Source of the DNA: Lentinus brumalis
Taxonomy: Eukaryota; Basidiomycota; Agaricomycetes; Polyporales; Polyporaceae
Assembly (NCBI GenBank): GCA_001792895.1
Contig: MARA01000031.1
Span: 434,001-498,000 of the forward strand
DNA: 64,000 nucleotides
Direction of reading: 5' to 3'
In this document: positions 23,701 to 36,416 of the stretch, piece after piece
Position numbering within the stretch: position 1 is the stretch's first letter
How the letters are laid out: every line of letters starts with the position of its first letter
The notes under the pieces: generated by a model
What the model saw: only the letters and a program-made list of their open reading frames with translations
Told to the model about the DNA's origin: nothing
Database searches by the model: none
Program-made: the position numbers and the translations under genes

Positions 23701-26148
23701 GCTTGCAGACGCCGGCGGTGAGTAGCCTCGTGGCGCGTGGCGGGTATCTGCGCGGCGGGCGAAATCTCTCCGATGGACCGTCTGACTCTGTACGCCCTCC
23801 GTGACTGCATCCTTCCTATGCTCTTCGTGACTACATCCTTCCTACGCCCGCTGTGGCTCATGTCCTCCCGTGGACAGTCACGGACAGTCCTTCCTTGCTC
23901 GCTGTATCTCCCAGTGCTGTATCTCTCATTGATGTATCTATTTCTTGTATGTCTCTCGCTGAGTGCCGGCACGCTCGTCTCGCCCTCGTACATGTAGTAG
24001 ACAGCCAATATATTTCGTTCGCTACAAGGGACACGCAGATACAACCACCCCCGCAAACCACTCAGAACGCGTCGCTCGCACGGGCGCCTATTTGCACAGC
24101 ACTTGGCCGCCGCGGCGTGCGTCGCCTGCTTGTCTCCTACCACCACCATCTCGCTGCCTCCCTGCCTTCGGACTCACCGGCTCGTACTCTTGGATACTGG
24201 CGACTTCAAGCGCGACGTCTGCGAGTACTGGCGCGGTGGGGACACTGGATTCCAGGACATACATAGGTTGCAAGCTTGCGGTCGCACTGCCTGCTGCCAG
24301 AACTCGATCAGTATGCGCCGCGATATCTAAGCGGTGAGATAGGTACGTACTGATGCTCCCAGGACTTAAAGGTGCGGACTTGCCGGGCGAGTGCGCGGGC
24401 TGACGCTACCACACTGGGAACAGAGAGTGAGCCATAGGCATGTGTGACGTGCCAGGAGAAGACCTCGCTCACCTGGTCGTCTGTTCTGCCGTCTCAGCAT
24501 TCGGGAGCAAGACGCGCGAGGCCGGACTGCACAGGTTCTGACGTGCCGGGAGAAGACTCGACACGCAGTCGACCTCGAGCCGCAAGGTATGGCAGGACGA
24601 CTAGAGCAGCAGGTGCGTTAGGACGCGTACCAGCTCCGTGCATGGATCACGCCGTGCTTGGCGGGAAGCTGCACTTGTCGCGGCGCCGGCCGCGGACATC
24701 GCGGTGAACGCGCCCGATCCAAAACGGCTCGTCTCCTCGACAGCGACGCCAGCTTCCGTTAGAGACTCCCAGCCTGGACGGACAAGCAAAGGTCAGTTGA
24801 CGTTCTGTTATGACGAGCCCAGGAGGAGAGTTTACTCACCTGGATAGAGAGACGACCCGGAAGACTCGCCGCCGCTCCCGAGACCGTGCAAGTAAACGGT
24901 GCTTCTGGCGACGCCCTGAACCGATGAGGAGGTGAGCTGATGACATACCGGGAGAAGACTTCACTCACCTCGCTCTCTTCAGCGCACAGTCGACTTCAAG
25001 TCGCAGGGTAGGGCAGTTAGGTCGCGTACCAGCGCCGTGCTTGGGTCACGCCGCGCACGACGAGAAGCTGGACGCATCGCAGCGCCGGCCGCTTACATCG
25101 CGGTGAGCACGTCCGAGCACGACCAGCTCGCTGTTCTCGGCAGCGACGCGAGCTCCTTGACCAGGACTTCCGCCCTGGATGGAGAAGGAAAGGTGAGTTT
25201 ACATGCTGGTCCGACGCTCCCGGAGGAGTGATTACTCACCTAGATAGAGATCGATCCGCGAACACTCGCCGCCGCTGACGGCACCGTGCGCGCAAACACC
25301 GCTTCTGGTGGCAAGATGGCACCAGACACTGCCTGTACAGATGAAAGGTGAGCTAATGTTCATGATGTCGTGCCAGGAGAAGACTTACTTACGTCGCCAC
25401 GGTCGACTCCAACTGGAATCGAAATCATGACGACCAGGCGGGGTCGTCGTTCCGAACGGCTTCTAGAACTCCGTAGCGATCCGGGAGAGCTTCCGGGCAA
25501 GGGCCGCGACCTGTACACAAGCAAGAGGTGAGTCGCTGCTGATCCTGACGCGTCGGCAGCGCAGTAGAAGGGTACTCACTCAGGTAGACTAAGACAGAAA
25601 GGCGCAGAGGGGGCAGGCTGACGATGTCGTCGACGTGAACGCTGCAAGTGTCCTCTGTGACGGCGATCGGGAGCACGCCAGCAGTGCATCACGTCCCGGT
25701 ATCCGTGCCATCCCGGGCGGCACGTTCGCGACGTGCGACGGGCATGTCGGGCGCGTCGTAGGTGAATCAAAGCTGGACGACTCCATGTAGCGACGTCGGT
25801 CTCGAGAAGCACGACCTGTGATATGGGAGGTCCAGGTGAGCAACGGCGGTGCCGGCTCGTGCAGCTTACTCACCTCGGCGGCCACACGGGAAGACAACCG
25901 CACAACTTACAAGGTGCGTGCCGGCCGACACGGGAGTGCGGTCAGAGAGTAGAAGGTGCGTGATACAGGAGAATCGAAGACGCGAGAGCTGAGCAGTGTT
26001 GTAGCCTCCCCACGCGGCGAGACTCTTCGCATGGCGAGGGGGGATATGTGATCAGGAGCAAGGGCAGCGCACCGGCGGACATTGTTCCAGTCATTCGCTC
26101 TCCGTCCTGAAGAATGACAAGGTGAGCTTGAAGCAGGTACAGCAGTAG

Positions 26149-27487
26149 CTACAAGTGGACATGGGGCTCGATCTCTGCCGCCGTCGCAACTCTCCACACA
26201 CCCTCAGACCATGCCAGCCACGTCCTGTCCTTGTACATCATCGGCAACGGACCTCGTGGGACTGCTTCTTCAGAGTTCTCCGCCTCCTCCTCCTCGTCAA
26301 CCGCCTTCGCGCTCTTCGGACCATTCCGCTCATATCGCCGCGGCTGGAGGTTGCCCTCCGTGTCCGTGCGGGGCCGCTGTGTGCCGATATCGCGCCGCCC
26401 ATAGTCCGGCAACGGTGCCGGAAAGAGGACACCGGGACAGGCATGCGCAATGTCCTGCTTCGCAGCAGCAAGCTCGTCATCTGAGGCAGGCGTGAAGTGA
26501 AGCTGCCCGGACTCGCAGAGGTCGATGAGGAGCCGGATCTCCTCCGTGGACATGTACTTCGGGTTGCGGAAGACGACCTCCGGCGGCCACCCGACGGCCT
26601 TCATGTCAAAGCGGAGGAAGACGCGCTGCTGGAAACTGACGGCGGTCCAGGCCATCTTGGCGTCAAGGAACCCGTCTCGTAAGCTGTGCCTGCCGTCAGT
26701 ACATTGAAGCCTGACAAGCACACGTAACCACAGGGATGGACTGACCGAGCATGCCGTCGAAAAGAGCGCGGAGATAGCCCTTCTCCTTGCCCCATGCTGT
26801 GGCATACGAGGACTTGGGGAGCTGGACCTTGTATGGGCAAACGAGCGCAGGATGCATAGAGCAGCGTGAGAGGGGGTTCGTAGCCGCACGCGCGCTCTTC
26901 GGACCATTCCGCTCATATCGCCGCGGCTGGAGGTTGCCCTCCGTGTCCGTGCGGGGCCGCTGTGTGCCGATATCGCGCCGCCCATAGTCCGGCAACGGTG
27001 CCGGAAAGAGGACACCGGGACAGGCATGCGCAATGTCCTGCTTCGCAGCAGCAAGCTCGTCATCTGAGGCAGGCGTGAAGTGAAGCTGCCCGGACTCGCA
27101 GAGGTCGATGAGGAGCCGGATCTCCTCCGTGGACATGTACTTCGGGTTGCGGAAGACGACCTCCGGCGGCCACCCGAAGACGCGCTGCTGGAAACTGACG
27201 GCGGTCCAGGCCATCTTGGCGTCAAGGAACCCCGTCTCGTAAGCTGTGCCTGCCGTCAGTACATTGAAGCCTGACAAGCACACGTAACCACAGGGATGGA
27301 CTGACCGAGCATGCCGTCGAAAAGAGCGCGAGATAGCCCTTCTCCTTGCCCCATGCTGTGGCATACGAGGACTTGGGGAGCTGGACCTTGTATGGGCAAA
27401 CGAGCGCAGGATGCATAGAGCAGCGTGAGAGGGGTTCGTAGCCGCACGAGTGCCGGCATGTGGGCGGAGATGCATATTGGGTGACAT
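26149..27487 (-). pseudogene. GWPP-motif gene, unit 3 (internally duplicated and broken)
   Basis: The unit 3 copy contains the 3' part of the gene twice because of the local 584-bp duplication. In the first block one C is missing (GGAACCCGTC against GGAACCCCGTC), shifting frame. In the second block 24 bp are missing in frame, removing the LRFDMKAV residues before GWPPE, and a G is missing in the upstream exon. The resulting open frames are chimeras and are unlikely to be functional. Confidence 0.6.
26308..27448. repeat. 584-bp tandem duplication inside unit 3
   Basis: Sequence equivalent to 15,244-15,827 of unit 2 appears twice, at 26,308-26,890 and 26,891-27,448. The junction reads CCGCACG|CGCGCTC with only CG-level microhomology. 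The second copy has a 24-bp in-frame loss at about 27,176. It sits about 220 bp from the 583-bp deletion junction at 26,087/26,088. Confidence 0.9.
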
Positions 27488-28280
27488 GGACCTGCTGACG
27501 AGGTTCTTGAGATCATCTTATATATGTGTTGTCCCATGCTATGGCAATAAGTTATCCATTCGAGCACTTAGAACTCTACAACTTGCTGCCGCTGCAGAGA
27601 CACTCAGAGTGGTCCTCGAATTTTGAGTGTGACGACAAGCACGAAGTCCGTTCACCCGCTGCCGCCGCAGCGATCATGTCCGCAAATGGTACATGTGCCG
27701 AAAGTCTATCAGTCGCTTGACTGCGCTCAGGAGGGACACCAAATGTGGTCCGCTGCCGCGTTCCCACCAGCCCGGATCCGTGCACAACTGACATCTCGGC
27801 ACCAACATGGTACGATGCTTCCATTCGAGTTGAATTTGTCTCCGAGGTAAGCATGAGTCATTCATCCAGATTCGTTGCCGCCATCCACACGGTTGTTGAA
27901 CAGCGGTACATGATATCCATTGTCGTTGTTCAACTTGTACCTACAAACTACAGGGGGACCAGGGCACATGAAAGGACAGAAACATGCTCAGCAGGAGAGG
28001 CCAGAGTACGTTTCCCAGACACGGCGCACGGGCGGAGAAGCGATGTATCTTCATTAACACATAGCCGGAATAGAAGGGACCCTGGGCGCGGACTCGCCAA
28101 GTTCACCTTCGCCTCGCTCGATCATGTCCCGACTCCCGAACCCCGACTTCGAGGTCTGAGTCCGCGGCCCTGGGACGCGTCGACGCGATTACGCTGCCAC
28201 TTCAGCCCCCGCCGTTGTGCCAACTGCGACCGTCGTCCGAAAGGCCACAGACCCACGCATGTTCAGTGTTCACGCAAGAC

Positions 28281-28400
28281 ATGACGATGTATCGCGAACA
28301 CCTGTTCGACGAGGACGTCCGACAGACAATACGGCCGCGCTCCCAGCATGTCCCCAGTCACATCGAGATCATCAACGCGGCGTTTGCGGCGCGCGAATAA
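28281..28400 (+). CDS. Mini-ORF, 39 aa, unit 3
   Basis: Identical to the unit 2 mini-ORF, as expected from the near-identity of the two units. It adds no independent evidence of selection. Confidence 0.3.
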   Translation: MTMYREHLFDEDVRQTIRPRSQHVPSHIEIINAAFAARE

Positions 28401-30982
28401 CCGCAAGAAGCCAAAGTATGTACGTACTACGGCAGCAGCACCCGGCGCCGTAAGTTCGGAGACGGGTGAGCTGACAACCTGCGACACAGAACGTAGAAGA
28501 ATGCCGAGTTGTCAGCGTGATTGCAGCTCATGATGAGTGAAACACGGAGCGGGATGTACCTGGGTCCTGAACTGCTTCCGCGGGCTCGTTCTCGGCGCTG
28601 CGGTGATATCCCCGGCATGTTCGCGGTGACCGATCGTTCGCCTGACAGAGAGGTCATGGTGGTCCGACGTCGGGGCGTTGCTCGGCGGGGAGGGAGGGCG
28701 GCGGGGCGTGTGCAGTGTGCACGACTGCACGGCGGAGGACCGAAGCGACGGGGACGACGAGTATTGGCATACGGTGCCGGCGTGCATCCTGCGCTGGCGA
28801 CTCGGAAGCACTCAGCAGCTGAAGGCGGCCGCTGTCGTACCCCCAGCGCACGCGCGACACGGGGCTGACTCCTCTGTCCAGCTGCCAGCCGTGAGCACCG
28901 CGAAGGCAAACCCATGCATGTACATGGTCAGGACAGAGGTCAGAGCTCACAACGGCTCCGAGCTCGGGCTGGACGAGGACACTACAGGCGAACTTCTCGA
29001 CCCCTCGTTCGACGTTCAGGTACTTACTTCGCCCCGCGCTGCGCACGACGCAGATACAAGACTACGGCCGTTCGAGTGTGTGTGCGGTAGCACAGCGAGA
29101 GCGGGCACCGTGGCGGCGCAGACGCAGAGCTGCTTGCATGGATCGAGGGAGGGCCGTCAAGACGTGCGAAGTCCGCTGCTAGCAGCCCATGAGTCGTGTG
29201 TGAGCTCGGGCGAGCACTGGCAGGCAAGCGTAACAACGTACCTCGACGGACTGTGTTCGTGACTCCCCGGGTTCCGCACTTCGGAGGGCGGCGCAGGAGC
29301 TCGCATTGGTTTCCGAGTCGTCGAGCTGCAGATGGCGGCGGGACGGTGCACTCGGGGCCCGGGCAAGGCTGGCGATGGTATTCGAGTGTATAGTACTACC
29401 AGTACATGTTCGCGGTACGCCTCCGCGACGATCTGCTCTGGCTGGACGTCGTGCTCGCGCTGTGAGCCGTCGACGCGGACTTCATGTACGCGGCGGTGAC
29501 CCCGGGCAGATTGCCAGTGAGTCTGTTCCCTCGAAGCCTGTCCGTCGCGGTCTGTCGTCCGTTCTGCGTTCAAGTTCTCCGCTCCCCGCTCCGGGTACCG
29601 TGTATGGCGCATCGTAGCGTACTGCGACTGCTCTAGCCTCTAGCCTCTACCCCGAGCCCGAGCGGCGTGGCCGCACCTCTAAATAGTACTTAGGACGAGA
29701 CTCAAGACTCGAGAGCGGGCTCGGCGGGAAACCTCCTCTCCAACGACGGCCCCAGCGAGCGTCCTCGCCGTCGAGCATTGACAGAGGCTGCACTGTCCAT
29801 TGGCACAAGGACGCCAGTGCTCGTCGCTCGACGCCGCCAACGTGCCTCTTGAACGCGGTGCATCGTGAACGCGGTGCAGCGAGCCTCCAGGGCTCGGACT
29901 GCCGGCCGCAGACGAAGTGCGACGTACGGCGTATGACTGCAACGTCCCGGGTCCCCAAGACTCGCGTTCACGACCGTCGGCGGGGCTCGCCGCCTGACGC
30001 TGCGACGAGTCGACTCCGAGTCCCCGTGTCACGGTCATTGTGCGTGCTTACGCCGCTGCCGTCGCCCGCCCTGCCCCGCCCCGCCCTCCTCCTCCGCGTA
30101 CCTCAAGTCCCCGGCCTCCCTGTGCCTGTGTCGTGGTGCATCGTACGACTCTTGCCGATAAACAGTAGCCAGTAGCCAGTAGGCGGTGGCCAGTAACCAG
30201 TGGCCACCGCGTACCGAGTCCCGACCGCGGCGTACTTCGTGCAGCGTGCTTCGTGCTTCGTGCAGCATGCTTCGCCCGATCGTCATCTCCGCCGCCCGCC
30301 GCCCGCCGTCCACCGTGTGCAATGTCGCGCACCAACTAGTCTCACTGCACTGTCAGGTCTGGGACCAAGCTCCGGCCAAGCGTGTGCGTGTGTGTGAGAC
30401 TCTGTGGACGTCTTGAGGCGGACAGGGACTCTCTGCGGCTGTAGACTGAGGGCCGCGGCGTGGACGAGCCGCCGCCGTTGCCGTTGCCGTTAACGTTGCC
30501 TGCACTCTGCCAGTGAGCGACCGACTGACTGCGTGTGCTCGCTGCTGCGTGTCCGACCCGGCCAGCCACGCTCGACGGTGCGCATGCGGGCAGCGGGCAG
30601 CGGGCAGTATGAGTGCCAGTGCCAGTGCCGGTGGGGCGCATCGTCGTCGTCGTCGTCGCCGGGGCTCGGAGTCGGACTCGGCGGGGTTCTGCTGCGGTGC
30701 AGGGTCCAGTCACCAGTCGCCAGTGCGACGGGCGGCGGGAACGCGGGGCGGCGTTCGAGTTGTATAGTTGCATGGATCCGCGGATTTGCATTGAGTACTC
30801 CAGGCTCCCGGGGCGGCGGGGATAGCGTGAGGCTGCCGTCTGGGACGTAATGTGATTTGTGACGGGCGGCGGGGCAGGCAAGCGAGGCGAGATGCCGTGC
30901 GTGCGCGTGCGCGTGCGGACGGTGTTTACGGTGTTTGTGCGTGGCAGACTGAGTCTGGGACGGTCCGTGCGCGGGGAGGGGT

Positions 30983-30991
30983 GCATATAAG
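30983..30991 (+). promoter_or_regulatory. TATA-like site, unit 3
   Basis: Third copy of the conserved GCATATAAG element, about 1.1 kb before the unit 3 GT15 start codon. It is identical to unit 2. Confidence 0.35.
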
Positions 30992-31869
30992 CTGTGGGGG
31001 GAGAGGGTGAGCGGGCATGCTCTCTACCTCGCAGTCTGTCCGTTCCTCCCCGCTGCTTACGTGCCGTCGCACGCCGTCTGTTCTTGTCTTTGCTCGTCGC
31101 GTCCGAGCCCGAGTGGGGCGTGTCGAGGATGGTGAGTCGTCTTCGTGCTCGTGTTTGGGTTAGGGCTCACTGTTGTGCTGTGCAGCTGCGTGGAATGTGA
31201 GCTGTAGGAGCGCGAGACGGGAGCAGAAACCTACGGTACGCTCCCTTCTCGTGCGCGTGTTGTGATTGTACTGACCACTGTGCTCGACAGTGACGGGCGA
31301 CCGACCTCGTTGGCAGGCGGCATTGCTGCGGTGAGTATATGCTGCATCCTGGTCAGTGATGCTGTTGTTTACGCTGTTTGTTAGCTCGCCGGAGTGCGTA
31401 TCGCAAGAAGCACGAACCTTCGGACGCGCGGATGCCGTTCAGCACGGCGGGACGTGCAGTTCCGGGGGCTCACAAGCGTGGAGAGCGGTGCAGAGTGACC
31501 GCCAGTGGTGCGTCTCCCGCTACGCGTGTGGACGGATGTGTGCTGACTCGGGGCGCTACGTACAGAATGCCAGCATGCGACGACGGGACGGCGGTGTCGG
31601 GCAGGCACGCAATGCATGGAGCAGGAACGCAGCACGTCACAGGGGCGTCCGGGGCAGCAGCGAGTAGGGAGAGGACAGCGGTAGGACGGTAGACGTACGC
31701 TGTATGCACTGGCGGAGGAATGCGACCGACGGTCCCCGCGCGGCCGTCTGCGAGTGGAAGCGCGTCTCCGGAGCACTGGCCGGTGAATGCAGGCACAGAC
31801 GAGGCAAGACACACAGAGACCAGCAGAGAGCGCGAGCAGAGAGCGACGTGCAGCCAGCCTGAGTGAGCC

Positions 31870-31962
31870 ATGACGCAGGACGAGCGTCGGGCGATCGGCG
31901 TCGTGACTGCCATATTGGGCAGTGTCGGGATACTGCGCCCTCGATCGCTGCGGAGAAGTTGA
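31870..31962 (+). CDS. Upstream mini-ORF (30 aa) before GT15, unit 3
   Basis: Identical to the unit 2 upstream ORF and in the same position relative to GT15. Confidence 0.35.
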   Translation: MTQDERRAIGVVTAILGSVGILRPRSLRRS

Positions 31963-32112
31963 TGGCGATTGCATACTCCATGGGCGTCGACGAGCGTCCA
32001 ACGAGTGCACAGGTACCCCGACGTCTCTCCATCTCCTGCCACTCTCTGCTGCTGGCTGCTGCCTGCTGCCCGACCTCCCGCCACCCGCGACGACACCGGC
32101 CCGAACGTGGCG

Positions 32113-35100
32113 ATGGCGATCAAGCTGACGACCACAAGCCGCTACGGGCTCCTGGTCGTCGTCATCATCGTCAGTCGCTCTCCCTTGGCATCCGCGCAGC
32201 CCCTCACCCGCACCCGCAGATCGGCCTCCACTCCATCCTCAGCTTCACTCACGAAGACTACGGCCGCGCGACCTCTTTCAAGAACATCGCCTCCCAGCTC
32301 ACCTGGAGCTCCGCCTCTGGCGAAGCAGTCCCCGACGAGTACTATGTCCTCGACTCAGACGCCACACACCCCGACTCCCTCCTCAGCCGACGCGCGAATG
32401 CCACCATCCTCATGCTCGCACGCAACTCCGACGTCGACAACGCAGTACGGAGCGCGCGCAGGCTGGAGGACAGGTTCAACAAGAAGTTTGGCTACCCGTG
32501 GCTGTTCTTGAACGAGGAGCCGTTCTCGGAGGAATTCAAGACGTGAGTCTTTCCCTCCGTTCGTGTTTCCCTTCATTCGTGTTTCTCTCCGTTCGTGCCT
32601 TTCCCACTCCTCTCTCCGTCTCTTCTTTCGCGGAGCCGTCGCGTTCTTCCCCCGGTCATTGTTCAAGAGAGGACTCTATGCGCACGTATTGCACCCGCAA
32701 CCCTATGGAGGCATCCCGGTGTTTTGGAAGGGACAAAAGGCATGCCAGTGAGCGAAATGAGACGAAGGGTTCCGCGGTGCAAATCGCTCGCCTTTTCGCC
32801 CGTCCGATACGCGGGTCTGCCTGCGCACGCCCTGGAAACGATTCTGTAATCCAGATCTCGTGTGTATGCGCGTGGGATCCTTGTGAAGTGCGCTATGCCG
32901 TCACCTTGCAGCACGCAAGTACACTCTGCTTTTCCCACTCCTCCCTCCGTCTCTTCCTTCGCGGAGCCGTCGCGTTCTGCCCTCGTTCATAGCTCGAGAG
33001 GCACCCGCACCCGCGTCCCATCTACACGTCCGTCGCTGCGTCCTGACTCGGGAGCAGTCGTCGACGGCATGTCGATGCGTAGCCATGCCATCCTCTCGTC
33101 CCTGGCGTGCTGCCCGCGCATTTGTAGATGATTCTGCGCAGCTGTGATGCACTCTCGGCACTGCAGCATCGCACAGTCCAGGGCGCTGTTCCTGAGCACG
33201 TACAACGCGCAGACTCTGTTCGGGATCTGGTCCGTGCGAGCCGCATCCGGGAGTCTTCCCCGAGCAGTCGTACTCGATAGGCGGAGGAGTGACGAGCATT
33301 GCGCCTCGTCTCTGTCTCTCACCAAGGCGTGGTGTCTCCGCGAGGCGTCACGGCTTGTCAGGAGGGTCGGTCTGAGCGTCCATGTAAGGCGTGGGCGGCG
33401 GGGTGGCAGCGTTATTGCAGTCGCCGACGCGCGACGTAGGGCAGGTATCAGGAAATGCAGCGGCATGATCGACACTCGCTGTGTCTCTCCCACTCCGTCG
33501 CTCGGTCTCTTCCTTCGCGGGGCCGTCGCGTTCTGCCCTCGTTTGTTGTGCAAGAGAGGCTTCTTCTTTCCACACCTGCTGCATCCGTGTCCCGTCTACA
33601 CGTCCTCCGCTGCGCCCACAGTTGGCTCTGCAGATATCCCCCTTCGTCCCTGATGCACAGCTCGCCTGCAACTGTGAAGCACTGTTGTAGGCACTGCAGC
33701 ATCGCACAGTCCCCGGCGCTGTTCCTGGGTACGCATTACGCGCACATTGTCATCGTGATAATGTGCTGGGGAGCTGCATCCCGCAGTCCTCGTCAGGGCC
33801 GTCCCGATCAAGCGTGAGCAGATGGTGATGAGCATTGGTTCTCCGAACCGAAGTCCGTGACTTGCTTGGGCAGCGCAAGGCTTCCGCCGCATCCAGCAGC
33901 CCGTGCACATTCTCGTTTGGACCGTGACAGGTGATTGGGATATGGTGTGTGCACCCGTGTGAGCCGCATCCCGAAGCGATAGTTGTACTCGACCGGGCGA
34001 AGGGACGTATCTGAACGACTAGCATTGCCCGCATCCTAGTGCATTGCTCCGTCTCTGTCTCTCACATCGCATCGCGATCTTCCTCGCCCTTTCCTAGTAT
34101 TTGTCGTCGCGTCGACTGTGCAGCCATGAGTTAGGCATCGCTGACCCCCTCCCTTCCACCAGACGTGTAAGCAATGTCATTAACGGCGAGGTCACCTTCG
34201 GACTCGTCCCGCGCGAGCACTGGTACCAGCCGGACTGGATCAACGAGACGCTCGCGACCGCGGGCCGCGAGAAGATGGTCGCGGACAACATCATCTACGG
34301 CGGGAGCGTGAGCTACCGCAATATGTGCCGGTTCAACTCCGGGGTGCGTCTTCGTCCCTGTCTAGTCTCTCTCCTTCTCTGGCGCTGTTTGCGAAACCGA
34401 GGAGGGGCAAGACGGTAGATGGGCTGATACTGACTCTGGTGTACGCACGCAGTTCTTCTACAGGCATCCGCTGCTGCAGCAGTACAAGTGGTACTGGCGC
34501 GTCGAGCCGGACGTGCACTTCCACTGCGACATCGACTTTGACCCGTTCCTGTTCATGGAGGACCACAACAAGACGTACGGTGCGTCCCTTCCCCTCTGCG
34601 TGCACGGGAGTTCTGCGCTGACACGCACACGGACAGCGTTCACGATCACGATGTACGAGTTCGGGGCGACGATCCCGACGCTGTGGGACAGCGTGAAGGA
34701 GTTCGTGAAGGAGCACCCGCAGTACGTCGCGCCGAACAACGCGGTAGGGTACATGTCCGAGGACGGCGGGAACACGTACAACAACTGCCACTGTGCGTCT
34801 TCCCTCCTTGTTCCTTGATGCGACGAGCTGACGGTGCCGGCACGCAGTCTGGAGCAACTTCGAGATCGCGGACATGGACTTCTGGCGGAGCGAGGCGTAC
34901 ACGAAGTTCTTCGAGCACCTGGACAAGAAGGGCGGGTTCTACTACGAGGTGCGTCCGTCCGTCCCCGTTGGTTTCCCCAACACTATCACTTCTATCTATC
35001 CATCACCCCCACCTCATCACCGAATATTGTGCTAACTCCTCCCTTGGCAGCGCTGGGGCGATGCGCCGGTCCACAGCATCGCGGCCGCGCTGTTCCAAAA

Positions 35101-35325
35101 CAAAGAGAAGATCCACTTCTTCGACGAGATCGGGTACGAGCACAACCCGTACACGCACTGCCCCAAGGGCGAGGGCGCGTGGGCGCGGGGCAAGTGCGGG
35201 TGCGATCCGAAGCGCAGTTTCGGTGCGTCTCTCCGTTCCTCCGGGATCGTGGCGTATGTGCTGACCGCTATGAAGACTACGACGGGTACTCGTGCATGCG
35301 GCAGTGGGACCGCATCTGGCAATAA
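32113..35325 (+). CDS. GT15 alpha-1,2-mannosyltransferase (KRE2/MNT1 type), unit 3, intact
   Basis: Exons: 32,113-32,169; 32,220-32,542; 34,163-34,343; 34,453-34,579; 34,637-34,792; 34,848-34,948; 35,051-35,222; 35,276-35,325. Through exon 7 it is essentially the unit 2 gene, so the predicted enzyme is the same. The last intron (35,223-35,275, ending CTATGAAG) and the stop region (CAATAAG instead of CAGTGAG) differ from units 1 and 2, and the downstream sequence is single-copy. This copy therefore probably keeps the ancestral 3' end. Golgi type II topology is inferred from the N-terminal hydrophobic stretch. Confidence 0.9.
32543..34162 (+). repeat. Expanded GT15 intron 2, unit 3
   Basis: Same 1,620-bp intron with the same three internal repeats as unit 2 (about 32,600, 32,930 and 33,490). 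Confidence 0.8.
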
Positions 35326-35849
35326 GTTGCCCTTGTCGGGACCGTCGTCGGGGCGCTGCTGCCCCCTTCACCTCCGCTACTACGCATACGCCTCCGGCTT
35401 CAGCATCGAGCGGGAAAACGCGCGCACGGACGCTGTAACACCTACCACGCTCTCTCCCGCCCCACCACCCCAGAGCTCATCTGTACACCTACCCATACCC
35501 GTTACCGACGCCGCGGCCGGTCCGACTCTGCGGTCCCAAATTGACTGACATCGCCTTGTGATTCTCCGCATCACCATGATGATTATGTAGCAGTGCTCTC
35601 CGTCCACGCCCATCGCTCTGGCTAGTCTGGCCACTTGTTCGTCATCTATTCATCAATATCTAATTACTCACTACCTTGCATAGACAGTCGTTGTTTCCCT
35701 TTGCTTAATTTATCCTCTTTTGCTGCTCTTCGTGTCGATCTTGTTGGAGCAGGTGAACCATGGCGGACAAGGTGCCGAAACGTGCAGGAAGGAAGAGGTT
35801 GCGCTGCTGTCTCGTCTCGTCTCGTTTCGGAGGGGCAAACAGAATTTGA

Positions 35850-35928
35850 CGCGACCTGCCGCGACCTGCCGCGACGTGACGCGACGCGTCAGTCCGCGTC
35901 ACGTCGCGTCAACGTCGCGTCTCGACCT
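35850..35928. repeat. GTCGCG-type motif cluster 1
   Basis: Dense run of CCGCGACCTG, GACGCGACGCGTCA and GTCACGTCGCGTCAACGTCG in both orientations. The motif is degenerate rather than a fixed-length tandem array. Confidence 0.7.
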
Positions 35929-36237
35929 TTCTTGTCTTCCTCCAATCGTCTCCGCACAGGTGTATCCTGAGCTCAGGAGCGAATCACTCACTCATGAAGA
36001 CTATATAGCTGCAAATCTACCACTACAAGCCTCCTGTGCCCTCACCAATGACCGTTCCCTGTGGCCCCGCTAAGCGCTGGTCAGACGCGTACATCAAGAC
36101 AATGCTCTCCAACTCGTCCGTTAGGCTATGCACAGCAAGCAGAACACCTCTGGGAGTCTGCGCAGGTGTATAGTATCCATATAGTCCTTACAAAGGTAGC
36201 TTTCAACCGTTGCTGGACAATGAGATGACTCTAAGTT

Positions 36238-36416
36238 CGACCAGCCGCGTCTCGGTCGCGTCACACTCGCGGCACAGTGCGCGTCATGTCGCGGCACACT
36301 CCGCGTCACGTCGCGTCTCGGTCGCGGCACCGGCGCTTATGGCGCGTCAAGGTCGCGTCAAGGTCGCGGCACGGTGCGTCTCAGTCGCGGTCGTCGCGTC
36401 AGACGTCGCGTTACAA
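36238..36416. repeat. GTCGCG-type motif cluster 2
   Basis: About 180 bp made mainly of GTCGCGTCA, GTCGCGGCAC and GTCGCGTCTC variants, spaced about 8-18 bp apart. The motif is the same as in clusters 1 and 3. Confidence 0.75.

Larger units (their letters stand above)
12065..23711. repeat. Tandem segmental duplication, unit 2
   Basis: Second unit, 11,647 bp. It is nearly identical to unit 3 except for scattered one-base differences in G/C homopolymers, plus one deletion and one duplication present only in unit 3. It carries intact copies of the GWPP-motif gene and the GT15 gene. Its 3' end (last GT15 intron, exon and trailer) matches unit 1 and not unit 3, as expected if units 1 and 2 share a unit-unit junction while unit 3 meets the unique flank. 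Confidence 0.95.
23712..35330. repeat. Tandem segmental duplication, unit 3 (array end)
   Basis: Third unit. Similarity to the other units stops just after the GT15 stop codon, where the sequence becomes single-copy. Relative to unit 2 it lacks 583 bp (equivalent of 14,441-15,023, junction at 26,087/26,088) and duplicates 584 bp (equivalent of 15,244-15,827, second copy at 26,891-27,448). Its last GT15 intron differs from units 1 and 2. Confidence 0.95.

Noticed and set aside
26149..27225. 358-codon minus-strand frame in unit 3
   Set aside because: Chimera created by the local 584-bp duplication and a one-base shift; it reads antisense-like and out-of-frame peptide before returning to the true frame.
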